Assembly: GCA_025455885.1 (NCBI GenBank)
Contig: JALOLR010000008.1
Location: forward strand, 1 to 64,000
Length of the DNA stretch: 64,000 nt
Reading direction: 5' to 3'
From: Acidimicrobiales bacterium
Lineage (GTDB): Bacteria > Actinomycetota > Acidimicrobiia > Acidimicrobiales > Acidimicrobilacustridaceae
The position numbers and the translations under genes are program-made. Below are positions 47,689-55,746 of the stretch, one piece after another; positions within the stretch are counted from its first letter, which is position 1, and each line of letters opens with the position of its first letter. The notes under the pieces are model-generated. The model saw only the letters and a program-made list of their open reading frames with translations. It did no database searches and had not been told where the DNA came from.

Positions 47689-48888
47689 TCAGGCGGCGAC
47701 GGGGACGTTGGCCGGGCCGGCCACGTTCGACATCTGCACCCAGCGCACCCCGTCGCGGTCGACCTCGAGGTCGGGCCAACGTCGGTAGAGCTCGTCGAGC
47801 GCGACACGGCTCTCGAGGCGGGCCAGGTGGGCACCGATGCAGTAGTGGATCCCGTGGCCGAAGGCGATCGGCAACGGGCCCTCCCGCTCGATGTCGAAGC
47901 GATCGGGGTCGTCGTAGGCCCGGGGGTCGCGGTTGGCGGCGCCGGTGAGGATGAGGACGGGGTTGCCGGCCGGAATGGTGACCCCAGCGATCTCACGGTC
48001 CTTCAGCGAGTAACGGCCCTGGTACTGGGACGGGGCGCGGTAGCGCATGGCCTCCTCGACCGCCCCGGGGGTCTTCGAGGGGTCGGAGGTCATCTTGGCC
48101 AGCTCGTCGGGGTTGTCGGCGAAGGTGAGCACCGCGTTGCCCACGAGCTTGGTGACGGTCTCGCTGCCGGCCGCGGTGAGCAGGCCGATGAACCCGGCGA
48201 TCTCGTCGTCGGTGAGGTGGTCGACGGCGCCGTCCTCCCGCTCGACCTGCGCCTCGATCAGGTGCCCGATCATGTCGTCGCTCGGGTGGGCCCGCTTGTC
48301 GGCCACCAACGCGTTGATGTAGGCGCCGGAGGCGATGGCGGCGTCGATCCCGGCCTGGGTGGGGAACGGGTTGCCGATCTCGCGCTCGAGCAACGAGTCG
48401 GTCCAGTGCCGGATCTGTTGGCGGTCGGCCTCGGGGATACCGACGATCTCGCAGATGACCTCGACGGGGAACGGCCCGCTGACGTCCTTGACGACGTCGA
48501 AGTCGTCCCGGCCCTCGAGCGGGTCCATCACCGCGGTGATGACCCGGGAGACGACGGGCTCCCACTCGGCGATCCGACGGGGGGTGAACGCCCGGTTGAC
48601 CAGCTTGCGGAGCCGGTCGTGCATCGGGGGGTCCATCATGATCATCGAGTTGATGCCCGAGCTGATCGACCCGAAGTCCTCGCTGGTCAGCTGGTCGATC
48701 GTGAGGCCCCGGGTGGAGGTGAACGCGGCCACGTCGCGGTGCACCTCGATGCAGTCGTGGTACCGCGACACCGCCCAGAAGCCGATCCGCTCGTTGTGGT
48801 ACACGGGCGCCTCGTCACGCAGCCACCGGTACACCTCGTAGGGGTCCTCGAAGAACTCCTGGCTGAACGGATCGAACTCCATCGTCAC
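47689..48888 (-). CDS. Cytochrome P450, last gene of the importer operon
   Basis: Protein of 399 aa. The I-helix is LLTAAGSETVTKLV (AGSET, with Ser in place of the common Asp and Thr retained), ExxR is EEAMR, and the heme loop is FGHGIHYCIGAHLARLE with its Cys. The start GTG 48888 overlaps the stop of the LivF-like ATPase (GTGA); an ATG at 48882 is the alternative. Being translationally coupled to an ABC importer suggests that it oxidises the very compound that is taken up. It differs clearly from the P450 at 38003. The ferredoxin at 59284 is a possible redox partner. Confidence 0.92.
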   Translation of the reverse strand: MTMEFDPFSQEFFEDPYEVYRWLRDEAPVYHNERIGFWAVSRYHDCIEVHRDVAAFTSTRGLTIDQLTSEDFGSISSGINSMIMMDPPMHDRLRKLVNRAFTPRRIAEWEPVVSRVITAVMDPLEGRDDFDVVKDVSGPFPVEVICEIVGIPEADRQQIRHWTDSLLEREIGNPFPTQAGIDAAIASGAYINALVADKRAHPSDDMIGHLIEAQVEREDGAVDHLTDDEIAGFIGLLTAAGSETVTKLVGNAVLTFADNPDELAKMTSDPSKTPGAVEEAMRYRAPSQYQGRYSLKDREIAGVTIPAGNPVLILTGAANRDPRAYDDPDRFDIEREGPLPIAFGHGIHYCIGAHLARLESRVALDELYRRWPDLEVDRDGVRWVQMSNVAGPANVPVAA

Positions 48889-49604
48889 GCTCCTTCGAAG
48901 AGGCTGGAGGCGACGACGTCGGCGGCCCCCTCAGCGTCGCCCTCCCAGGTCACCGTCCCCCGGTCGAGCAGGACGGCACGACTGCAGAGGCGCAGCGCCG
49001 GTCCGATCATCTGCTCGACGATCAACAGCGAGGTGCCGGCGTCGCGGATGACGGCGAGGGTGTCGTAGACCTCGTTGATGATGACCGGCGCCAACCCCAG
49101 GGAGAGCTCGTCGGCGATGAGCAACGGCGGCGACTCGACCATGACCCGGGCGAGCGAGAGCATCCGCTGCTCACCCCCCGAGAGCGTGCCGGCGATCTGG
49201 GACCGTCGGTCACGGAGACGGGGGAACAGCTCGAAGGCCCGTTCGAGCCCGTCGTGCACCCCCCGCTTGCCGAGGGACTCGCGGAACGACAGCGTGAGGT
49301 TCTCCTCCACGGTGAACGTGGCGAAGACCGAACGACCCTCCGGGGCGTGGGCCACGCCCATGCGGGCGAAGTCGCGTGTGGGTCGCCCCGACATGTCGAT
49401 GCCCTCGACGAACACCTGCCCCTCCGAGGGCGGCACCAGCCCGGTGGCCACGCGGGCGACGGTCGTCTTGCCCACGCCGTTGGCGCCGAGGAGCGCGACC
49501 GCCTCGCCCCGCCCGACGGTCAAGGAGACCCCGAAGAGGGCACGGAACGGCCCGTAGGCGGCCTTCACGTCACGGAGCTCGAGCATGGGGGGCGTCTCGG
49601 TCAC
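48885..49604 (-). CDS. LivF-type ABC transporter ATP-binding protein
   Basis: Protein of 239 aa. Walker A GANGVGKTT (about 42-50), signature LSGGEQRMLSLAR, Walker B LLIADELSLGLAP and the H-loop replaced by the LLIVEQ segment usual for LivF. It energises a branched-chain-amino-acid-type (HAAT) importer. GTG 49604 overlaps the LivG stop (GTGA) and its own stop overlaps the P450 start. In actinobacterial catabolic loci such importers often carry acids, aromatics or steroid-like compounds rather than amino acids. Confidence 0.9.
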   Translation of the reverse strand: MTETPPMLELRDVKAAYGPFRALFGVSLTVGRGEAVALLGANGVGKTTVARVATGLVPPSEGQVFVEGIDMSGRPTRDFARMGVAHAPEGRSVFATFTVEENLTLSFRESLGKRGVHDGLERAFELFPRLRDRRSQIAGTLSGGEQRMLSLARVMVESPPLLIADELSLGLAPVIINEVYDTLAVIRDAGTSLLIVEQMIGPALRLCSRAVLLDRGTVTWEGDAEGAADVVASSLFEGA

Positions 49605-50371
49605 AGGTCCACCACCACGTCGCCGAGGTAGGCGTGACGCACGAGCGGGTCGACCATGACGTCGGCGGTCGCGCCCGAGGCGATGGTGCGCCCGAAGTCG
49701 AGGACGTAGGTGCGCTCGGTGAAGCTCGTGACCAGCTCGACGTCGTGCTCGACGAGCAGGATGGCGAAGCCCTGCTGGGCCTGGACGTCGCGCAGCGTCT
49801 CGGCGAGGGCAGCGGTCTCGGTGCGGTCGAGCCCGGAGGACGGCTCGTCGAGGAGGAGGAGCTTGGGCTCGGTCATGAGGGCCCGGCCCACCTCGACGAG
49901 TCGGCCCTTGCCCAGACTGAGCATCTCGATCGGCGAGTCGGCCAGTTCGGACAGGCCGAGCAGGCCGAGGACCTCGTCGGCCCGGCGGATCTCGTCGGGC
50001 TTCGGACGACCGAGGCCCACCAGGTCCTTCCAGAACGACCCGGTGCCGTTGCGCACCCGCTCGGCGATGAGCAGGTGCTCGCGGACCGTCGTGTCGGCGA
50101 ACAGCTCGATGCGCTGGAAGGTGCGCCCGATCCCCGCCTGCGCCCGCCGGTGCACGGAGAGCGAGCCGATGTCGCGGCCGTCGAACACCACGGTGCCCGA
50201 GGTCTGGGGGTTGATGCCGAGGAGGCAGTTGAAGAACGTGGTCTTGCCGGCCCCGTTCGGGCCGATCAGCCCGACGCGCTCGCCCTCGTCGACGGCGAGG
50301 TCGACACCGTCGAGGGCCCTGATGCCGGAGAACGACTTGACGATCTGCGTGGCCTCGAGCAGGGGGCTCAC
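49601..50371 (-). CDS. LivG-type ABC transporter ATP-binding protein
   Basis: Protein of 256 aa. Walker A GPNGAGKTT, the LivG-specific GIGRTFQRIELF, a signature that reads LSLGKGRLVEVGRAL (departing from LSGGQ, as is common in LivG), Walker B LLLLDEPSSGLD and the switch His in LLVEHDVELV. GTG 50371 overlaps the permease stop (GTGA). It pairs with LivF to drive the fused permease. Confidence 0.9.
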   Translation of the reverse strand: MSPLLEATQIVKSFSGIRALDGVDLAVDEGERVGLIGPNGAGKTTFFNCLLGINPQTSGTVVFDGRDIGSLSVHRRAQAGIGRTFQRIELFADTTVREHLLIAERVRNGTGSFWKDLVGLGRPKPDEIRRADEVLGLLGLSELADSPIEMLSLGKGRLVEVGRALMTEPKLLLLDEPSSGLDRTETAALAETLRDVQAQQGFAILLVEHDVELVTSFTERTYVLDFGRTIASGATADVMVDPLVRHAYLGDVVVDL

Positions 50372-52536
50372 CGGGAGGCCTCCACCGTCGGGGCAGTCTC
50401 GACCGAGGGACCGGGATCGTCGTCGGGTCCGGGGTCGGCGCCGACACCGGGGTCGTCGGGCGGTCCGGGGCCGCCGTCGCCGGGGACTTCCACCCAACCC
50501 TTGCGGGCCAACCAGGCGTCGACCCGGGCCGTCGAGCGGCGAGTGCCGTACTCGAGCATGCCCTCGGGGTGCTTGGCGTACTGCACCGAGGTGAGCCCGA
50601 AGAGGACGAAGCGCCACTGCGGCGAGATCGGGAACACGTCGGGGATCCGGCTGGCCCCCCCGAGGATCCAGCCGAGGAACGCGCCCTTCAGGATGACGGC
50701 GTCGAACAGCGCGAACGCACCGCCGGCCTGCGCGGCGCCGGCCACCGTTCGGGCGCTGAGGCTCACGACGAGCACCAGCCAGAACAGCGCCGCCGTGGGG
50801 GCGAAGTTGTTGGCGTAGTTGACGTTCTCCTGCGAGATCGCCAGCATCGCCCCGCCCAGCCCGGCGATGAAGGCCGAGACGGCGAAGGCGATCATCCGGG
50901 CCCTGGCCGGTGCGATGCCGATCGACTGCGCGGCCACCTCGCTGCCCTGGATGGCCCGCAGCGTCCGACCGAAGGTTCCTTCGCGGAGCTGGATGACGAC
51001 GACCCCGACGATCACGAACATGATCAACGCCAGCGCGAGGAAGGTCTTGTCGTTGGCGAAGTCGAACGGCCCGAGTGTGGGGCGCGGGATGCGGGTGCCC
51101 TGGAGCAGCGACGTGCCGCCCCCGCCCACCCAGGAGAGCTTGACGACGACGGCGTCGAAGAAGAACGCGAACGCCAGGGTGGCGATGGCCAGCCACACCC
51201 CGCCCAGTCGGCGGACGGGGAAGGCCAGGAGCGCGCCGATCGCCGCGGCGATGACGGCCCCGATGAACGCGCCGAGGAGCACGGAGATCTCGTGGCGCGT
51301 GGCGAGCTGGAAGACGGTGAAGCCGCCGATCGCCGCGAAGGCCCCCTGGCACAGGGAGATCTGTCCGGCGAAGCCGGTGATGACCGTGATGGAGAGGAAG
51401 ATCATCGAGAGCACGACGGCCTGGGTGACGACGAACACCCAGAACTGGTCGCCCCGGAAGAAGACCACCGAGAACACCGTCGTGAGGAAGACGATCCCGA
51501 ACACCCACGTCGCCCGGGTGAGCAGCTTGGAGCGGGTGAGGTTGAGGTCGACGGGCGGGGGCGGGTCGACGCCTGCCATCGGGTCGGTGGACTCCGGCGC
51601 CTTCCGGATGGCCGGCCAGAACACGAAGATCCCGAACAGCAACAGGAACGGGACGGCCGGCGTGATGTTGTCCTGGATGGGCCGGAGCCAGGCGAGCGAG
51701 TCGCTCCACTGCGGGATGAACGTGTTGAACAGGGAGATGGTGATGCCCAGGCCGATCCCGCCGATCAACGCCCTCGGCAGGCTGACCAGACGCCCGACGG
51801 CGGCGGCGGCCACGGCCACGACCACCAGGCCGAAGAAGTCGGGGGCGACGAGGGTGTTGAAGCGGGGGGCGATGAGCACCCCGGCGAGACCGGCGAAGAA
51901 GCTCGACAGCGCCCACGAGAACGCCGAGACCCGGTTGGAGTTGATCCGGTTCAGCTCGGTCATCCGCGGGCTCTCGACCACCGCCCGCATCTTCAGGCCG
52001 AGCGCCGTGAACTTGAAGAGGGCCCCCAACCCGAGCATCGCCGCCACCGCCACGAAGAGCTGGGCGAGCTCGTTGCGGCTGAAGGGGTAGACGCCGAACG
52101 GGTCGTAGAACACCGTCGACCCCTCCGACACGATGCCGGTGGGCGTGCTCCCGGCGACCGCCGTGAAGTTGGCCACGATGTCGAAGATGGCCGGCATCGC
52201 CACGGTGAGGCCGATGGAGACCACGAGCTTCGACACCGCCGATGCGGTGCGGAGGTGTCGGAAGATGAGGCGCTCGAGGACGAGGCCCACCAGTGGCGCC
52301 AGGATCACCACGGACACGACGAAGGCCGGGACGATCGGCCACTCCCATTCGGTGCGGGCCTTGAAGAACATCGCGGCCGACACGTAGGCCTGGGCCCCGA
52401 AGGCCAGGTTGAACACGCCCGACGTCTTGTAGGTCAGGACGAAGCCGAGGGCGATGAGGGCGTAGACCGCCCCCGGCGGGGTGCCCTGGAGGATGGCCCG
52501 GAAGATGTCCTCCGGGACGCCGGTCGAGAGGATCAC
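50368..52536 (-). CDS. Fused LivH-LivM ABC permease
   Basis: Protein of 722 aa combining the two membrane subunits that are usually separate. Residues 1-300 are LivH-like (GAVYALIALGFVLTYKTSGVFNLAFGAQAYVSA). After a Pro-rich cytoplasmic linker (about 315-345), residues 350-650 are LivM-like (ITVITGFAGQISLCQGAFAAIGG; the EAA-like loop is SEVAAQSIGIAPARARMIAFAVSAFIAGLGGAM). A tail of about 70 residues rich in Pro, Gly and Asp follows. About 16 hydrophobic helices are visible in all. The substrate is set by the upstream lipoprotein. The gene lies 55 bp downstream of it in the same operon. Confidence 0.88.
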   Translation of the reverse strand: MILSTGVPEDIFRAILQGTPPGAVYALIALGFVLTYKTSGVFNLAFGAQAYVSAAMFFKARTEWEWPIVPAFVVSVVILAPLVGLVLERLIFRHLRTASAVSKLVVSIGLTVAMPAIFDIVANFTAVAGSTPTGIVSEGSTVFYDPFGVYPFSRNELAQLFVAVAAMLGLGALFKFTALGLKMRAVVESPRMTELNRINSNRVSAFSWALSSFFAGLAGVLIAPRFNTLVAPDFFGLVVVAVAAAAVGRLVSLPRALIGGIGLGITISLFNTFIPQWSDSLAWLRPIQDNITPAVPFLLLFGIFVFWPAIRKAPESTDPMAGVDPPPPVDLNLTRSKLLTRATWVFGIVFLTTVFSVVFFRGDQFWVFVVTQAVVLSMIFLSITVITGFAGQISLCQGAFAAIGGFTVFQLATRHEISVLLGAFIGAVIAAAIGALLAFPVRRLGGVWLAIATLAFAFFFDAVVVKLSWVGGGGTSLLQGTRIPRPTLGPFDFANDKTFLALALIMFVIVGVVVIQLREGTFGRTLRAIQGSEVAAQSIGIAPARARMIAFAVSAFIAGLGGAMLAISQENVNYANNFAPTAALFWLVLVVSLSARTVAGAAQAGGAFALFDAVILKGAFLGWILGGASRIPDVFPISPQWRFVLFGLTSVQYAKHPEGMLEYGTRRSTARVDAWLARKGWVEVPGDGGPGPPDDPGVGADPGPDDDPGPSVETAPTVEASR

Positions 52537-52591
52537 GTGGTCGTCACCTTGTGTGGGTCGGTGGTGATCGGGGGCTCAGCGACGTGCTCGA

Positions 52592-53959
52592 TCAGCTCGC
52601 CTCGAAGTCCTTCTGCTCCGGTTCGACCCAGTCCCGGGAGGTGTTCGGCCAGCAGATGAACGGTGTGGCGGGGTCGGCGACCGTCTCGAACTGGCCGTTG
52701 ACCACCTTGACCGGGGCGAAGCACTCGAAGACGCTGCCGTCCTCGGGTGTCTCCTGGGTGGGCGGGGTGTGCTGACGGGTCCAGTCGATGGGCGGCAGCA
52801 GACCGCCCGCCGTGTCGGCGGTCTGGGTGTTGGTGGCGTCGATCACGCTCTGGCGGGTGAAGTCCGGCCCGGCGAGCAGGAGGCCCTGCACCGCCTGGGT
52901 GGCGTTGATCCAGCCGGTCATGGCGAGCTCAGAGGGCTCGGCTCCGACCTTGGCGATGTACTCCTCGAACTTCTGCTGGGCCTCGTTCGGGGTGGCCTCG
53001 AAGGGGCGGAAGACCGGGGTGACGTAGTCGCCTTCGAAGATGGTCCCGGCTTCGGTGACGAACGCCTGGTTGTAGGTGTTGGGGTGGTCGAGGATCACGT
53101 CGGACATGCCCTGGCGGTCGAGCTCCTGGGCGAGGGTCTTCATGCCGTTGAGGTCCATGCAGGTGGAGATGTACTCGACGCCGGCGTCCTTCATGGCGGT
53201 CACCTCCGGGCCGATGCCGTTGGGCAGGCCGAAGGCGAGGTCGTCGTTGAAGTAGACGACCTCGGCGCCGGTGACGTCGGAGTACTTCTCGAACGACTCC
53301 TTGCGGGACTGGGAGCAGACCTTGGAGTTCTCGCTCACCCCGTAGCCGAGCGACGCCACCTTGGTCTTGCCGGCCTGCTGGAGCAGGTAGGAGCCGCCCC
53401 GGGTGGTGCAGTCGGCGCACGCCGGCGGCGCGCTCGGGAAGATGGCTTCGCGACCGGTGACCTCGGTGGCGTGGATGCCCCACCCGTAGGTGGGCACGCC
53501 GGCGTCGTTGAGGTCGCCGTAGCCGGACGCCACGAGGGTGGCCACGAAGACGCCGAAGGCCTCGCCGCCGGAGATGACCTCGATGGAGCGGGCCTGGTTC
53601 TGGGCGAGCTCGTCGTCGAGGGTCTGCCCGATCTCGAGCTGGCGGCCGTAGATGCCGTTGAACTCGGTGTTCTGGTACTCGAAGTAGGCCTTCACACCGG
53701 CCTCGTAGCAGTCGAGGATGCAGGTGCCCAGAGGGTTGTTGGCCTTGGTGCCGATGACGGCGTAGCTGATGGCATCGTCGGTCACGCCGGGCACGCCGCT
53801 GATCTCGACGAAGGTGTCGCGGTCGCCCTCGACGGCGGTGCCGGACGAACCCGAGGTGGTGCTCGGCGACGAGCCGGAGTCCGAGTCGGAGTTGCTGCAG
53901 GCCGCAGCCACGAACGCCAGCGCCAGCACGATGGCCAGCAGTCGGTTCCTCATACGCAT
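52592..53959 (-). CDS. ABC transporter substrate-binding lipoprotein (LivK-like)
   Basis: Protein of 455 aa. Lipoprotein signal with lipobox FVAAACSN (Cys about 21), a Ser/Thr/Gly spacer, then a type-I periplasmic-binding fold (ISYAVIGTKANNPLGTCILDCYEAGVKAYFEYQN). Several Cys pairs (CILDC, PACADC) suggest disulfides in the exported domain, uncommon for LivK. ATG 53959 is chosen by the GGGGGGGA site 7 nt upstream. It leads the operon SBP, fused permease, LivG, LivF, P450. Operator copy 6 is just upstream of its TAGTGT box, so uptake is co-regulated with catabolism. Confidence 0.88.
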   Translation of the reverse strand: MRMRNRLLAIVLALAFVAAACSNSDSDSGSSPSTTSGSSGTAVEGDRDTFVEISGVPGVTDDAISYAVIGTKANNPLGTCILDCYEAGVKAYFEYQNTEFNGIYGRQLEIGQTLDDELAQNQARSIEVISGGEAFGVFVATLVASGYGDLNDAGVPTYGWGIHATEVTGREAIFPSAPPACADCTTRGGSYLLQQAGKTKVASLGYGVSENSKVCSQSRKESFEKYSDVTGAEVVYFNDDLAFGLPNGIGPEVTAMKDAGVEYISTCMDLNGMKTLAQELDRQGMSDVILDHPNTYNQAFVTEAGTIFEGDYVTPVFRPFEATPNEAQQKFEEYIAKVGAEPSELAMTGWINATQAVQGLLLAGPDFTRQSVIDATNTQTADTAGGLLPPIDWTRQHTPPTQETPEDGSVFECFAPVKVVNGQFETVADPATPFICWPNTSRDWVEPEQKDFEAS

Positions 53960-54004
53960 TGCCGAATCCCCCCCGGGTCCAGGTGTGTCGGGCGCCACAC
54001 TAGG

Positions 54005-54018
54005 TGACACGAACGTCA
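54005..54018. promoter_or_regulatory. Operator palindrome, copy 6
   Basis: TGACACGAACGTCA, 2 bp upstream of a minus-strand -10 box (TAGTGT, 54002-53997) of the importer/P450 operon. Confidence 0.7.
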
Positions 54019-54085
54019 GATGCTCGCGATTTCCCCGATTTTCGTCGCGTCGACCGCCGGACCCGCCGTCACCCGATCGGCAGGG

Positions 54086-55270
54086 TCAGGCGTGCCGACT
54101 CAGCAGGAGCGTCCCCGCGATGGGGCCACCGCCGTTGCCGACCGCAGCCACCTCGGCACCGGCCACCTGCCGGGCGCCGGCCTCGCCCCGGAGCTGGAGC
54201 ACCGCCTCGTGGATGAACCCGAAGCCGTGCAACCTTCCCGCCGAGAGCTGGCCCCCGTGGGTGTTGAGCGGCAGCTCGCCGTCGAGCGCGATCCGGCTGC
54301 CGCCCTCGATGAACGGGCCCGACTCCCCCTTGCCGCAGAAGCCCAGGGCCTCGAGCCAGACCATGGCCAGGAAGCTGAAGCCGTCGTAGAGCTCGACGAG
54401 GTCGACGTCGGCCGGAGTGAGGTCGGTTCGCGTCCAGAGGTGGGCGCCGGCGTCGCGAGCGGCCATGGTGGTGAGGTCGTCGAACTGGTCCCAGGAGGGA
54501 CGGCCCCGCAGCGCCGTCCCCATGGCCTCGACACGCGCCACGGGGTGGTCGACCGCCGACGCGTGCTCGGCGCGCGAGACGACGAGCGCCGTCGACCCGT
54601 CGACGGGCACGTCGCAGTCGAAGAGGCCGAACGGGGTGGTGATCGTTCGGGCGGCCAGGTAGTCGTCGAGCGTCATGGGGTCGGTGTAGATGGCGTTCGG
54701 GTTGAGCGCCGCGTTGCGGCGGGCGGTGACGGCGATCATGCCCATCTGCTCGCGGGTGGTGCCGTACTCGTGGAAGTGCGCCTGCGCGTTCATGGCCAGC
54801 CAGTTGGCTGCTGAGTAGGCCCTGAACGGGATGTTCCACTGCATCGAGCCGCTGATCCCGCCTCCGCCGCCGCCGATGCCCTGTCGACCCCCTGCGCCCT
54901 GCGCCGTCGCCTCGGTCACCGTGCGGTACACGAGCACGTGATTGGCCAGGCCGGCACCGACGGCCATCACCGCGTTCACGACCGCCGCGAGTTGCGCGGG
55001 ACCTTCGATGCCGCCGGTGTGCCAGTTCACCTCGAGCCGTAGGGCCTCCTGGACCTCGGGCGTACCGGGGCCGGCGAAGCCGGGCGCGCCGGCCATGCCA
55101 CCTCCCGGGTAGGTGGCGATGCCGTCGATGTCGGCCAGGGTCAGCCCGGCGTCGGCCACCGCCGCCAGCGCGGCCTGGACGGTCAGGTCGAGCCCGGTGC
55201 GGTTGAGTCGTCGGCCGATGTCGGACTGGCCGATGCCGGAGATGATGGAGCGTCGTTCGAAGTCGGTCAC
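54086..55270 (-). CDS. Thiolase-fold protein without nucleophilic Cys (Ltp2-like aldolase)
   Basis: Protein of 394 aa of the SCP-x/lipid-transfer-protein thiolase branch. The position that holds the acyl-accepting Cys in true thiolases (around residue 85-90) reads VNWHTGG, so no Cys is available. The C-terminal block NTHGGQLSAGRLHGFGFIHEAV and VELYDGFSF are kept. Ltp2 enzymes with the same defect pair with a DUF35 domain and perform a retro-aldol cleavage of a beta-hydroxy-acyl-CoA side chain in steroid degradation. The GTG start overlaps the stop of the adjacent DUF35 gene (GTGA), supporting such a complex. Product: a ketone plus a shorter acyl-CoA, by inference. Confidence 0.8.
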   Translation of the reverse strand: MTDFERRSIISGIGQSDIGRRLNRTGLDLTVQAALAAVADAGLTLADIDGIATYPGGGMAGAPGFAGPGTPEVQEALRLEVNWHTGGIEGPAQLAAVVNAVMAVGAGLANHVLVYRTVTEATAQGAGGRQGIGGGGGGISGSMQWNIPFRAYSAANWLAMNAQAHFHEYGTTREQMGMIAVTARRNAALNPNAIYTDPMTLDDYLAARTITTPFGLFDCDVPVDGSTALVVSRAEHASAVDHPVARVEAMGTALRGRPSWDQFDDLTTMAARDAGAHLWTRTDLTPADVDLVELYDGFSFLAMVWLEALGFCGKGESGPFIEGGSRIALDGELPLNTHGGQLSAGRLHGFGFIHEAVLQLRGEAGARQVAGAEVAAVGNGGGPIAGTLLLSRHA

Positions 55271-55677
55271 GGCTCCACCCTCTCGAACAGCGGGAGCCAC
55301 ACGTCGCCCTGGTGCTCGAAGGTGACCTGCACCTCCATCCCTATGGCGACGTCGTCGACATCGATGTTGACGATGTTGGTCGTGAGGCGCAGGTCGTCCT
55401 GCTCGGCCAAACCGACGATGGCGATCACGTACGGGTCCGCCGGTCCCACCCACGGCTGGTGGTTGACCGTGTAGGTGAGCACCCTCGCTCGCCCGCTCAC
55501 CGCCTGCGGCGCCAGCTCGCTCCCCCCGCACTCGGGACACCGTGGGCCCGGCGGATGGAGGAAGTACCCACAGGACGCGCAGCGCAGGAACCGCAACCGG
55601 CCGTCGGCGCCGGAGGTCCAGAAGAACTCAGTGGTCTCGTCGAGCACCGGGAGGGCGCGGAACGGCAGGTCGGTCAT
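55267..55677 (-). CDS. DUF35 OB-fold/zinc-ribbon protein
   Basis: Protein of 136 aa. Rubredoxin-like zinc ribbon CASCGYFLHPPGPRCPECG (about 33-51), then an OB-fold with VSGRARVLTYTVNHQPW and the terminal EVQVTFEHQGDVWLPLF. DUF35 proteins bind acyl-CoA and partner with thiolase-fold enzymes; in cholesterol catabolism the DUF35 part of ChsH2 pairs with Ltp2. It is directly coupled by GTGA to the Cys-less thiolase gene. A hairpin at 55718-55741 separates it from the amidohydrolase upstream, so part of its transcription may come from elsewhere. Confidence 0.88.
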   Translation of the reverse strand: MTDLPFRALPVLDETTEFFWTSGADGRLRFLRCASCGYFLHPPGPRCPECGGSELAPQAVSGRARVLTYTVNHQPWVGPADPYVIAIVGLAEQDDLRLTTNIVNIDVDDVAIGMEVQVTFEHQGDVWLPLFERVEP

Positions 55678-55717
55678 CGGGTGGGCTCCATGCGGGTCGA
55701 CGTCGAGGGCGGTGGGA

Positions 55718-55741
55718 GGACCGATCCTTCCCGATCGGTCC
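55718..55741 (-). terminator. Hairpin after amidohydrolase gene
   Basis: GGACCGATC (55718-55726) and GATCGGTCC (55733-55741), a 9-bp perfect stem with a 6-nt loop, beginning 5 bp after the amidohydrolase stop. There is no T-tract; it may be a partial terminator or an mRNA-stabilising element inside the operon. Confidence 0.5.
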
Positions 55742-55746
55742 GGGGG

